DNA from: Epiperipatus broadwayi
Taxonomy: Eukaryota > Onychophora > Udeonychophora > Euonychophora > Peripatidae
Direction: 5' to 3'
DNA: 64,000 nt
Assembly (NCBI GenBank): GCA_028023455.1
Contig: JAQFVV010000186.1
Location: 2,072,700-2,136,699, forward strand
Shown: positions 1 to 10,850 of the stretch, piece by piece
How the letters are laid out: each line of letters opens with the position of its first letter
How positions within the stretch are numbered: the first letter of the stretch is position 1
The notes under the pieces: model-generated
What the model was told of the DNA's origin: nothing
What the model saw: the letters and a program-made list of their open reading frames with translations, nothing else
Databases searched by the model: none
Position numbers and translations under genes: made by a program

Positions 1-426
1 ACTAATAAAAAAAACAACATATACAAATTTTGTTACCACATAATGTTTCTATTACGACTTTTTTGTTGGTATTACTTTAAAATTTATAGCATCAACCAAG
101 TAAAGTTTATTGAAATTCTAGACATTTATCTTTTAATAACTGCTTTAATAGTCCTGCCTATTTCAGAAAAGAGATAAACTGACAGAAACAAACTGCTAAA
201 GATTTTTATACAAATAAAGAAAATCCTACTTTAGTTGTCTAATTAAATGAAAGAAACTAATATACTCAGGTGGTCACTTTGGTGCTCCAACATCAGTTGA
301 CTTCATCCATGCGATTAATTATTTTACTGCAATAATTTAACTTATTATAATACTGATTACATATTTATCATAATTCCATCTCTTACCTCTTCATTTTACT
401 AAATACTATCTTTTATTTTTTCTTAG
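1..426. other. Non-coding sequence upstream of the first visible exon
   Basis: No gene or repeat was recognised. It is AT-rich intron-like sequence that ends in a good polypyrimidine tract and AG just before position 427. Confidence 0.6.
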
Positions 427-495
427 AACAAAGCAAATTTGAGAAAGAAGAAGAAGATGATGATGAATCTGATAATAAAGGAGGCTCTGCAATAG
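427..495 (+). CDS. Host gene internal exon A: acidic/Ser-rich segment, PARP-like protein
   Basis: A 69-nt internal exon. It is preceded by a long pyrimidine tract ending in TTCTTAG and followed by the donor GTATTT. Two bases complete an upstream codon, 22 codons follow, and one base is left over. The 22 codons encode a strongly acidic stretch (KEEEDDDESDN) and then GGSAI. The leftover base joins exactly to the exon at 15252, restoring GGT and continuing into a hydrophobic segment. The support is the splice signals plus the reading-frame match to three further exons; no single exon is long enough to prove a gene. An acidic linker before a membrane helix is plausible. The protein start lies upstream of the window. 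Confidence 0.72.
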   Translation, partial: NKANLRKKKKMMMNLIIKEALQ

Positions 496-639
496 GTATT
501 TTTTCAATTGTATCATATTAAGTTAAATGTTTTTATGATTACGTAATCAAAATATTAAATAATATTTTGATAATTATGTTTAGAAAATAATTAGAATAAG
601 AATTGTATCAAGTAAATAAATAGCATAGAATTATTTTCA

Positions 640-1440
640 GTATTTTTTGTGTTGTTTTTATCAGTATATTCCTCATGTCAACTCACCCATATTGTAAGCA
701 ACTGTCAGTACAGAAACTTAGACCACTCTGCAAACATTCTACGCACAATTTTTGTTCATGTAGCTAATTACAGGTTTGAAATTTTTGAATCTCCATGCCT
801 GTATTGGCAATTTTATATTATGCCATTTTATTATTCTCTCAAATAGAATGTTTTTCTATCCATTTTTGTCACATTGGATCTTTATGCTTTTATTGACTTC
901 TCAATATTTTTTCATTATATCCTTGTAAGGTAGCTGGTTTCTATTCTCTTAATATCTTATGGAAAGTTGAATAATTGTTGCACAGCTGATGTAATTTCAA
1001 TTTTGGGTTGTTTTTTATCAGTCGATTCCTCATCTGAACTCACTCGTATCACAACTATTGCTAGCCCAGAATTTCAGACCACATTCTTTTACTATGTCCA
1101 GAAATGTAGACTACACTCATTCTTATTATGCATGCTTTCAAGAATAACCAACTCATTAAATGAAACTGAAGGATCAGACATTTGAATTTCCATGCCTTGT
1201 ATTCTTGGCAAATAGAAACTGATTTCTAATCATTTTCAACATCTGGAAGAATAAATGGTTGTTGCAGTGCTGTAAGAGAGAAGGGTTAAAATTTCTGCAC
1301 TTGTGTGTAGGTGCAATATAGTGGAGTAGAAATGAGGAATGCACTGATAAAATAAATAATTTGATATCTTTGCAGTGCAACAATTATCCCGTTTAACAAG
1401 AGGATGAAAGGAAATAGTAACTCGGCCGTACCCATGCAAG
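640..1440. repeat. Three diverged copies of a short repeat, two of them forming an inverted repeat
   Basis: A motif around TTTTATCAGT then ATTCCTCAT recurs at about 655 (+), 1010 (+) and 1340 (reverse complement). The copies at 967-1245 and 1255-1390 form an imperfect inverted repeat, with ATAATTGTTGCAC near both outer ends, so this looks like a decayed MITE with a half copy next to it. Short open frames here are accidental. Boundaries are approximate. Confidence 0.5.
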
Positions 1441-3005
1441 AGAGTAGCCTAATAGAAATTATTGAGCTATTATTGTGAAGATTCAGTGTTTTGCTGATAA
1501 GGGAAGATTGTTCATGTAAAGCATGAATGGTGAGAGAAATTGGTCTGAGTTAAAGTTGATATGAAGAATGCATGATGAAAATCAAAAAATGCATAATGAT
1601 TGTTATTGTGAAATCCATTTTATAGTTAAATCATTTAGATATTAATTTAGTAATTGTATTGGTTTTTAAAATATGTTGCATTTTAGTATTATTTTATTGA
1701 TTACTTATGAGTTTTCAAGTAAACCAAAATGGCAGCCTCATATATTTTTGATAAATGTACAGTGTCGGGGGCCTATAATCCACTGAAGATGTGTTAGTTG
1801 TTAAATTAAAACAAAATTAATAAATCTATTGTTAAATTTTTAAAAAAAAGGAATAAATTCCGATAAATTTTATTGAGCAGCTTTATTTCAATTTTTTTAC
1901 TTATAATGTGGGAAGCGATGAGATGCATGACACATTGTTGTACAATACTTTGGTTCAATTCAGCATTTTTTTTTTTTTTTGTTAGCAGGTTTTTCTTAAA
2001 TTGTCACAATTATAAAAATTTTTAATGTTCCTATCACAGAACTTGATGCCGTAGACTATTTCCAAAGGTCCATGATACTACCCTCCTGAAAAGTGTGCTG
2101 GTCACAATATGATTGCACACTGCTGACATGAATAAAGTGTAAATATTATTTTTATATATTTTTTCATTTTTCTGTTAAGAAGTTAATCCAAAAAAAAAAA
2201 ACTAAATATTGTAATTAATTTTTCCACAATGATTTTTTTTTTTAAATAACAGTAATAAAAAAATGAAATGTAAATATTAAATACGACATTTCCTAGCAAG
2301 CATTTTTTTGTAAACGTTTTTTGGGGCTCACTGAAACTATAGATTTATCAAAAATACGGGCTGCCATTTTGGTTTATTTGAAAACTTGCAAGTACCTTTT
2401 GTTGTAACTTTGATAATGGATTTACTTTGAAACTTTAAAATCATTTCATTAAAAACTGCAATTAATAAATCTTGGGTTTACTGAACATGCAATTTAAGCA
2501 TTTTTTTTTTTCTGGAAGCGCTAAACATTTGGAGTAGATTATGTAATAATAAAAAGTTGCATCAATTGGTTCTAATTGTGACTTCCTGAGTAATTGGCTC
2601 TATAATGATTATTGAAAAAAGCCCACCCCCGATCCCAAAAAAAAACAAATTTGAAATTTGTAGACAGTGGATCTTTAAACTACAAAGTTTATTTTAAAGA
2701 ATTGGAATGTATTGAAAATAAAAATTTATTTGAATAATTATTTCTTTTTCTAAAGCAATTTTTATTTATTTTCATAATAAACAGATTATGGAAAATATTA
2801 AGTTATCTATGAAATGTTTTAATCTTTGCATGATCTAATTTAAAATTGTTTAACACAAAGAATATTTAATAATTAACCGGTTATGTGCATATGAAGATCA
2901 GTAATTAAAGAAAATGGATTTATTACCAAATTCACCACTTCCTTTATTTTACTGTAATGTCTTATATGAATGCAATTTATCCACTATTTTGAACATTTTT
3001 TAGTA
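1441..3005. other. AT-rich intron sequence, no gene seen
   Basis: Long A and T runs and no recognisable coding remnant. The phrase 'aaaatggcagcc' near 1727 and its reverse complement near 2362 (ggctgccattttgg) have matching flanks, so 1680-1780 and 2300-2400 may be the ends of an old inverted repeat. Confidence 0.4.
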
Positions 3006-3009
3006 AAAA

Positions 3010-3066
3010 CCTTTTATTGTACTTATATGTTTCGACTGTTCTGCAGTCTTCTTCAGAGCCAATTTT
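3010..3066 (-). ncRNA. Hammerhead ribozyme, Penelope-element type
   Basis: On the minus strand CUGAAGA (3056-3050) is followed by a 5-bp helix II (GACUG/CAGUC with one extra A), then GAAA (3033-3030). A minimal helix III (AC/GU, 6-nt loop) and the cleavage triplet GUA (3022-3020) come next. Penelope-like elements are known to carry hammerheads of this minimal type in their terminal repeats, and a GIY-YIG remnant lies just upstream on the same strand. Helix I is not well formed by eye: CAAU can pair with AUUG, but three bases next to the core stay unpaired. The conserved boxes are clear; activity is uncertain. Confidence 0.65.
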
Positions 3067-3165
3067 ATTTTGATTTTTTGAAAGTAATAAACAAATGGAT
3101 TTAATTAGAGTATTTTTAGGTCAAAAATAAATTTTCTCAGGTTTTAATATTGGTACCTGTAAAAA

Positions 3166-3354
3166 TTATTTCTTCAGTTCTGATTCTCTAAGAATATCCT
3201 CAATGTTGTAAATCTTAAGATAGTTATGAATAGTGATGTTAAAATATTTAAAAAGGAAAATTCCCCCACTGGAATCATTAATTATAAAATATTTGCTTGG
3301 ATCAAAAACATGATAATCCGTATCACGAATGAGATTTAGTGAGATGTCAAATTT
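3166..3354 (-). pseudogene. Remnant of a Penelope-like GIY-YIG endonuclease C-terminus
   Basis: An open minus-strand stretch of about 62 codons ends in TAA at 3166-3168. It contains IRDTDYHVFDPSKYFII and ends with a charged tail (ILRESELKK). The pattern of a DT-x-H pair followed by an F-x-x-SK-x-x-II core resembles the C-terminal half of the GIY-YIG domain of Penelope-like elements. It lies directly 5' (on the minus strand) of a PLE-type hammerhead, the expected order at a PLE 3' end. The GIY and YIG motifs are not visible, and no reverse transcriptase part is preserved. The call depends on the context as much as on the sequence. Confidence 0.42.
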
Positions 3355-4089
3355 TATTTATTGAATGGATTTTAATTTCCAATTAAGGATTTAAAATCCA
3401 ATCAATTTTTTTTTTTTATGAGACAGAAGTGGATTGTTGGATTGATTTATGTTTACCTGAGACATTTTTGTGATAACAATTTTGTTTGTCAATCTCCAAA
3501 TTGAGTATTAAAAATATTTATATCTGATATTTTTATAACAGTTTTCAACTCAGAAACAAGCTCAAAATAGAAAATAGAACATCAAAATGATGAGCTATAC
3601 CATCTTATGCTTATGTTTTTACTCCTAAGATATTATCTGTGTAAAAACATTTCTATAAAGTGCATGAGTTCAGTGTCAGATTTCAATGAAATTGTGAATA
3701 ATGTCAATAATTTTAATGGAATTTTTTTTTTTTTTTTAAAGTTTTTTCTTAAAGTTCAGGAATTAAACTTAAGTTCATTTTAAAATATTACTATGCTTAT
3801 TTTAGTCAATTAATAAATTTTTTAATTAAATATAGAGAATGGACCAATTTCACGATTATGATTATTACAAAATACAGTATACATCTTAAGTGGACACTTC
3901 ACAATGTAATATATAATATAAAATGAAATTTCTTTCTTTTTGTTTAGGGTTTTAATTGTCCAGCAGTCATCTTCAGACTATAATATTCAAATATATACAA
4001 TCATATAATTAATGCTTATCTATACATACATTTATATATTAAAAAACATTATGTAATGTTCTATATTATGAATTTAAAAACAATATATT
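3355..4089. other. AT-rich sequence with a decayed hammerhead near 3945-3990
   Basis: No gene seen. On the minus strand CUGAAGA is followed by GACUG and a poor helix II partner, and the GAAA box has become UAAAA. This suggests a dead third copy of the PLE-type hammerhead found at 3010-3066 and 5160-5200. Confidence 0.4.
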
Positions 4090-4129
4090 TGTCAATGATT
4101 CCCATAACTATATATCTTTTATGTAATGA

Positions 4130-4235
4130 GCATTAATAGCTCTTAACAAGCTTTTCCGAATATATTCCTATTCTCAGACCAGTTTCTAACTGTGACTGTC
4201 ATCAGTGAGGTAATATGACATTCAGATATTAGATC
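4130..4235 (-). ncRNA. Hammerhead ribozyme, divergent F2-family copy
   Basis: On the minus strand: CUGAUGA at 4205-4199, GAAA at 4186-4183, helix III AC/GU with a 2-nt loop, and the cleavage triplet GUC ending at 4177. Helix I is a clean 4-bp pairing, CUCA with UGAG. Helix II (C A G U ... G U U A) pairs only weakly, through wobbles. The surrounding sequence is an old copy of the F2 repeat seen at 51212 and 52310, so the core has been kept while the rest has drifted. Confidence 0.55.
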
Positions 4236-4421
4236 TAAAAATACCAGCTCAAGATCAGCATTTATTTAATAGTTAACTATTAAGGAGAAAATCTGAAATT
4301 TTCAGATATCTATGTCTTCAAATCCAAGTTTATTAAATTAAGTCACGTGATGTACAACTTGATTTCCTTGCTACATATTTTTATATTTTAAATATAAGTA
4401 TGTTATCTATGTTGAATTTAA

Positions 4422-4913
4422 TGTAATTAGAAAGGATTTGAACTCAGGCTTTTAAGCTCCATATAGCTATCCACTTCACCTTATACAACTGATACACCAG
4501 ACGACATACATATGAAAAAGATAAATGATCTCCAATATACATATTTTATGCTGAACCAGCATTCATCAGTTGGTCCAGATCTTAATCTCCCACGCTCATA
4601 TATAATCAATTCTCAGTTTGTATTAAGGTAGCAAATCTTTAAACTTTAATGAACAGGCTTCAATCTTCTCCACCCTCCAACTCTTCAGCCATCCATGGCT
4701 TTGAGCATTCCATCATCAGATTTTTAATATATATGTGTGTGGGGGGGATTATGATCTGAATCAACTGATAAGTGCTGGTTCATCACAAAATACATCTATT
4801 GGAGATCATTTATCTTTTTCACATGTATGTGGTCATGTGAATCAATTATATAGGATGGAGTGGATAGCTGTAGGGAGCTTGAAAGTCTGAGTTCAAATTC
4901 TTTCTAATTATAT
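4422..4913. repeat. F1 palindromic repeat with a decayed hammerhead in each arm
   Basis: An imperfect inverted repeat of about 490 bp. The outer ends read AATTAGAAAGGATTTGAACTC on the left, with its complement near 4890-4911 on the right. Each arm carries a hammerhead-like core reading outward. The left arm (minus, about 4535-4580) has CUGAUGA and a 5-bp helix II, but GAAA is AAAA. The right arm (plus, about 4770-4815) has CUGAUAA and CAAA. Both are therefore probably dead. Distal to each core, a box resembling a pol III B box (GAGTTCAAATTC in the right arm) lies about 100 bp from the ribozyme. The same palindrome occurs, with intact cores, around the LTR element at 45275-51210. Confidence 0.7.
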
Positions 4914-5159
4914 ATCTTTATACATTTTTAATAAATTTATAAATATTAATCTTTTATTTTATTCTTATTTTTAATTGATTTTTTTTTGCATAAACTGTTT
5001 TATATTTTTAATATATTTTTTTCTACATTTTTATGACTTAATTTATTTCTTTTACTTTTAACTATTTCACTATAGTTTTAAACATGTATTAATGAATAAT
5101 AATAACATATAATAACCACATTCCATTCTTTTGACACTTTGAAGCAAAATATATTTATT

Positions 5160-5200
5160 AATATTACAGTTTTGACTATTCCTAGCAGTCTTCGTCAGAT
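5160..5200 (-). ncRNA. Decayed hammerhead in the PLE1 pseudo-LTR
   Basis: On the minus strand CUGACGA (5198-5192) is followed by GACU and AGUC, which pair around a 9-base loop. The next box reads AAAA instead of GAAA, so the essential G12 is replaced and the copy is probably inactive. Its place downstream of the GIY-YIG frame matches the terminal-repeat position of PLE hammerheads. Confidence 0.55.
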
Positions 5201-5780
5201 CTACAAAAATTTAAACATTATATTAATACAACCATATTTCATACATATATCTATTAAATTTTTACAATTTTACCAACTTAATTATTAACATAACTTTATT
5301 CATAAAACTTACTATTATATAACTTTAAAATCTACTTTACCCTTTATTTCTATTCTTAGTTATTATCATATTTATATTTATTCACCTTTTTTCTTTTGCC
5401 ATAATTTTATAAATTCAATGTAATATTAATGAAATCTTTCTTATATTACTATATTCATATATTTAACCTTATTTTACATATTACTATATTCACAAATTTA
5501 ACTTTATTTTACATTTCACCTATTATCTTATTCCATTCCTTAGTTCCATTTTATCCATATTTTATTCCTGCTTCTTCCATTTACTTATTTTTATAAAATT
5601 ATTTTAATTTTTATATGTATTTTTATTTTATTTCTTATTATCTACTAAACTGTCTTTACTCCACCATTTTCTATCCCATAATACACTCTAATTTCTTTTT
5701 AATCTATATACAGGTTCCTCTATTATCTATTATACAAACTATTTATTTTATTTCTTATTAGTTTTCACTGTTTATTTTAT

Positions 5781-8319
5781 TTATACTAAGACAGTTTTTA
5801 AACCACTTTCTTTATTAATATTTGGATTTATCTTCTTTATTAAAATTGCCTCCCTTATTTTTCTATCCCTCCTACTACTTGCATAACTTATCATTCTAAT
5901 ATTCTCTTTTTCTAGTTTATGACCTGTCTCCATAAAATGCATATATACCGGTGATCCTCTATCATATTTATGTTGTTTTAACCTAGTATATATTGAATTT
6001 TTCGTCTTAGCAACATATTTATTTGTAATCCCTTTATCCCTACATTTTCTACATTCTATCTCATAAATCCCATTTATATATTTCTTCTCCCCACTTATAT
6101 ACCTATTATCTAAAATATCCATTACATTTTTCTTCCTTTTATTCACTACTTTATATTTAATATCATTTTTAAAATCTTTATTAATTTTTTTAATAATATT
6201 ATTAATTCCCCTTACTATACTACTATCATTAACTTTTATTCCTACGTATTTTTTCTTTTCTTTTCCCTTCATTCTTTCCCTCTTTTTTATATAACTCTTC
6301 TATCTTTTTTATATTGTTTTTTATTACCTTTTCTGGATATTCATTTTTCTTAAAATCTTCCTTTATTCTATTTATTTCCTTATCATATTCCTCTCCTTCA
6401 TCACAATAATATTTTGCTCTATATACCTTAGAACTTATAGCACTAATCTTATGCTTAATATCCATATTAGAACCCCAATTTACTGCGTTTGTAATACCCA
6501 TTTTTCTATGCACTTCTGTTTTTACTTCACATCTTTTCTCATAATATTCCATCTTTATCATTATATCTAGATGCGCCAATCTATTATCATTCTCCCATTC
6601 TATTGTAAAATGTATCTTCTTATCTATTTTATTTATTTTATCTATAAATCTTTTTATTTGTCTCTCACCCCTATTAAATATTAACAGAAAATCATCCACA
6701 TATCTTTTAATTAATATTGGTGCATTCTCATCCCCTATCATTTGATCTTCCATATCCTACATATATATCTCACTCAATACCCCATTCAATGCATCTCCTA
6801 TTAACAATCCTTCTTTCTGTTTATAAAACCCTCCATTAAATTCAAAAGTTATATCTTTACAACATATTTCCATTAAATTCTTTACTATCTCTACAGGTAT
6901 TTCTATTTCCCTTTCCCTATCTTCCTTACATTTATTAATTGCTCTTTCTGCATCAATATTTGTATACATCTTTACCATTGTCAATGTACATTTACTATAT
7001 TCCTTTACTTTTGTCTTAATTTCTTTTACTAAATCTTTATTATTCTTTATATACATCTTACTTTCTCTATTTACATATTTTCTCAATATCTTTCCTAACC
7101 ATTTCGATACACTATCATAATATGATCCCTTTTCATTAATCACCGGTCTTAATGGTATACCTTTATAAATCTTCGGCGCCCCATATATTTTTGCCACTTC
7201 ACAATCCTTAGTAACTAAGTTCTCTAATAATCCTCTATTTACTAATCCTTTGTTATATAAATCTTTAATCATTGTATATATTTTTTTATTATTCACTCCT
7301 GTATCATCTTTCTTTTTTATCTTTATAAAAAATTCTTCTTCTAACATCTCTTCCATCTTTTTTATATAATCATGTTTATACATCATAAGTAATTTTCCTC
7401 CTTTATCCGATTTAATAAACATTATTTCTCTACCATATTTCTTTTTTACTTCAATAATATCATTTATCTTTGTTCTTTCTTTTTTCTCTACCTTTCTATC
7501 CTTTACATTTTTAATTTTATATATCAGATTATTTATTTCTTCCTTTAACTTCTCAATCCATTTTTTATCATCTTTATTAATTATACTATAAACATCTTTA
7601 TTTTGATAATAATGTATCCCATATTTTCCCTCATACTTCTGTAACATTATCTCCATTGCTACCAGCACGTCCATTATATCTCTTCTTTTATTATTTCCAT
7701 ATGGAACATACTTTATTCCTTTATTTATCATTCTTATTTCTTATTCTTCTAATTTTATTTTTGTCAGATTACATACATTGTTTTTTTTTCCTATTTGTTC
7801 TCTTTCTTCCCTTTTTTCACCCTTCTCCTCTTCTCTTTTCTTTATTATTTTATCCAATTTCTTTTCATGTCTTATTCTAGTTCTATTATTTATCATATCC
7901 TTCTTCCTATTATACAATTGTTGAAATATTCCTTCTTCTTTTTTAGTAATTCTATTAACTAATTTTCTTTTTAATTGTTCTATTTCTTTATAAATTGTTC
8001 TTTTATTTTTGTACCCATTCTTTATATATTCTTTTAATAATCTTCTTTCCATATTCCTTATCATCTCTCTTTTATCCTTCATAATTCTTAACTTTCTCAT
8101 TTTAATAAAATTTGGTATAACATCTTTACTTGAACATTCCTTCATAAACCATATATTATTCTTAACATTACTTAATCTTATTAGCAATCTCCATCTTCTT
8201 TTCACCATTCTTGATACTTCTCCTTCTACATTTCTTATATAAATTATAAAGTTTTTAATAGTATAAATATTATTCAAATCGATTGTATCTTCCATAATGT
8301 CCAAATCTTTTTGCACCAT
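5781..8319 (-). pseudogene. PLE1 reverse transcriptase / GIY-YIG endonuclease polyprotein
   Basis: The coding region of PLE1, almost intact. From 8319 down to 6229 one frame is kept, broken only by stop codons at 7743-7741 and 6759-6757. A shift near 6230-6270 then leads into the endonuclease frame, which ends at 5781. Visible parts in order: a basic N-terminal region; IKSDKGGKLLMM; RPVINEKGS; motif A around VKMYTNI; motif B (GFYKQKEGLLIGDALNGV); motif C (RYVDDFLLIF); then LDIMIK. The GIY-YIG domain follows, with GIYEIECRKC, YVAKT in place of YIGxT, TRLKQHK, MHFMETGH, and the REAILI glutamate. Telomerase-like RTs joined to this nuclease define Penelope-like elements. Few lesions mean a fairly young copy. 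Runs of lysine, isoleucine and asparagine reflect the AT bias. Confidence 0.9.
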
Positions 8320-8454
8320 TTACCCGTGTATTATTCCTTATATTATAATATAATCTTCAATAACTTCTCTTCCTCTTTCCTTCTTTATTTTTGCTTTTCT
8401 AATATATAACATATAATAACCACATTCCACTCTTTTGACACTTTGAAAATAAAG

Positions 8455-8693
8455 ATGTTTATAGTATAATTAATAAAGATGATAAAAAATGGATTGAGAA
8501 GTTAAAGGAAGAAGTAAATAATCTGATATATAGAATTAAAAATGTAAAGGATTGAAAGGTAGAGAAAAAAGAAAGAACAAAGATAAATGATATTATTGAA
8601 ATGAAAAAGAAATATGGTAGAGAAATTAATGTTTATTAAATCGGATAAAGGAGGAAAATTAGTTATGATGTGTAAACCTGATTATATAAAAAA
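8455..8693 (+). pseudogene. Inverted 5' fragment of PLE1
   Basis: The plus strand encodes a second copy of the PLE1 segment lying at about 7350-7600 on the minus strand. Recognisable pieces are DVYSIINKDDKKWIEKLKEE, then ERTKINDIIE and KKYGRE, with an in-frame TGA and a later shift. It follows directly on the truncated pseudo-LTR, giving the inverted tail typical of PLE insertion. It stops exactly where the 2.15-kb repeat copy A begins (8694). Confidence 0.82.
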
Positions 8694-10850
8694 GATGTAG
8701 CTCCTACCAATCAAAGAATGCTGCCTTCCGCAGAAGATTCGTTCATACTTCATCCCATAGAATCATGAGGTAACAAGCCTATAGTCATTATCATCACCTT
8801 ATCTGAAGTCTAATTCCTAACTCTTTAAAATTAATGTTTTCTTTATGTTTAATTTTTTTCACTCACTCACCGGCGAGTATGTTTAAAACTAATAATTATT
8901 TCCTTAGTATCGATTCTCTATAACCTAAAGTACTCTTATTGTAAACTATTTCATCCAACTCACACTTCTTATTTTTCTTATAATTTAGTGCGGTTATAAT
9001 TTAATTTTAATGATATTTTTATATTTTCACTTAATTTTTATTTGTAAATGCCAATCAAACCCAGTCTTACAAACTTCTATATCCCGCTGTGGAATGGGGG
9101 GGGGGGGATTATTGAGTTCTTGTTATTTATTTCTAAATAGCTCGTAAGATTGAGTTTCTCTTTTAAAATGAAGATATGCTTTTTAAAAAAATATATTTTA
9201 CTGTAAATTATACAAAGTGTGTAAATACTTTGCAATCTGAGGTGGATATTGGTTTCCATTAATTTTATTAATTTCTTTATTGATCATCATCGCCGAAAGG
9301 CTGGCGATTTAATTCTATTTTGTTGTTCGCACTTTTAAGTGCATGAATTTTAGGTTTTTTTTTTATATGTTAAACAAAATCGTATAGATTCAAGAAGAGG
9401 GAGCAATGCACGCTTCATTAATTATAGTTTTAACTTTGATAAATGACTTTATCTTACATGGGCCATTATTTTAGCATATCATTATGTATTTGTTAAACCA
9501 TTTAAGGCTTTATTTTAGTATTTAAATTCAATGACTTCATAACCTTATAATAGTGTTGCTGGCATATGTCGAATTATTAATAAGCCACATAGGGCTTGAT
9601 CTGAGTCACCTGTACATCATTCCAGGGATTCATGATCATCTTCGTTTGTCATTCTTCATCTGAAAGTATATATTTATATACTGCTTTGATTCGCCCATTA
9701 TCTCGGGCCGGGGATTCGAAGCCTTCCATTTTTGTTAATGTTCTCATCCATAACAGGAACATGCAGGTTAGTGTAGTTGAAGCTCTGCATGGCTCTGCCA
9801 CGATCCGACCCATAGCAACTTCCTACCTACCTTTTTCTTTCGGTATCGCTTTAGCATGAAGTTGTCATACCACCTTAATAATTGGAGAATGATATTTTCT
9901 TGGCCAAAGCTGCCTCCCTCTCTCTCACTGACATAATGCTAGCACCGAAATTTCTTATAGTTCCATTTTCTAGCCTGTTTAACAAAATAAATCGTAATGA
10001 TATGTGATAATGAAACATTTTTCTCTTTGTAATATTTTTCGTTGGAGTTTTAGATCCAACTTCTCATGAAGCTGCCCTCCCCTTTATTGAAATAAGTCAT
10101 CCCCACATTAATAGAGTTTTACAATATTTGATAGTTAAATGTTTAATAAATAATTTTTTTTAATACAGCTTGATCAGAATGTATCCTTAGTTAAGTGTTA
10201 TCAATAAATGCTATAAATGAAAATAAAGCTATGTATCAAATGCCAAGGGCATCCTATGAAATCGTATAAACAGCAAAACTCTATCGTATCTTTCTTTATA
10301 TTTGTTTTTCTTATGGTATAAAACATCTAGCAACCATCCAGATAAATCTATTTTTATAATATTAAATAAAATCAGATTTTAAATATATGTTCAGTATTGT
10401 AACGGCTGCACTAAATTGATATTTGTTAAAATAAAAATAATTGTATCAAGTTTGTTAAATGTCTGTAATGAAAATAAAGTTTTAAATGCGCGAAGTTGAC
10501 TATATATAAAATCATCTTGAATTTTGTCAAAATAAATATTTATATTTTTAAACTTAATCCAGTCGTTTGACTCTCATTAATATATTTATGTATGCTTGTA
10601 ACTTATATTTCAGGTTCACTCAATCTCTCATTATCATCAGCAGTTGAGTTCTCATGCAAAACGTTGTAGCACTGGGCCGGGATAGAATGAATTCATGTGG
10701 TATCACCGTAGGTGTTGTCCATAGTGTTATAGATTTAGGGAATGGGCAAGTAGGTTAGAATTCATGATTGCTCCTGACCTGTGTATCTCGGGCATGATTG
10801 GATTCGGGGTACTTTTGCTTAGATTCTAAATCTTGTTGGATGACATAAAT
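8694..10850 (+). repeat. 2.15-kb non-coding repeat R, copy A
   Basis: Collinear with 12674-14830 over its whole length, with scattered substitutions and small indels. Both copies open with GATGTAG then CTNCTACCAATC and close with a segment ending in TCTTGTTGG. No coding frame is shared by the copies, so this is not a duplicated gene. The last 130 bp recur at 35975-36105 (+) and 21615-21740 (-), so this is an interspersed element rather than a local duplication only. I do not recognise the family. Confidence 0.75.

Larger units (their letters stand above)
5104..8446 (-). mobile_element. Penelope-like retroelement PLE1
   Basis: A PLE in antisense orientation to the host gene. A 39-bp segment with one mismatch occurs as a direct repeat at 5104-5142 and 8408-8446, forming the ends of the pseudo-LTRs. 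Between them lie a decayed hammerhead (5160-5200) and the coding region (5781-8319). The upstream copy of the repeat is cut off and followed by an inverted 5' fragment of the same element (8455-8693). Partial terminal repeats and inverted tails are usual for PLE insertions. Confidence 0.85.

Noticed and set aside
9632-9859. Open frame of 75 codons in repeat R copy A.
   Set aside because: The frame is not kept in copy B, so it is not a shared coding sequence.
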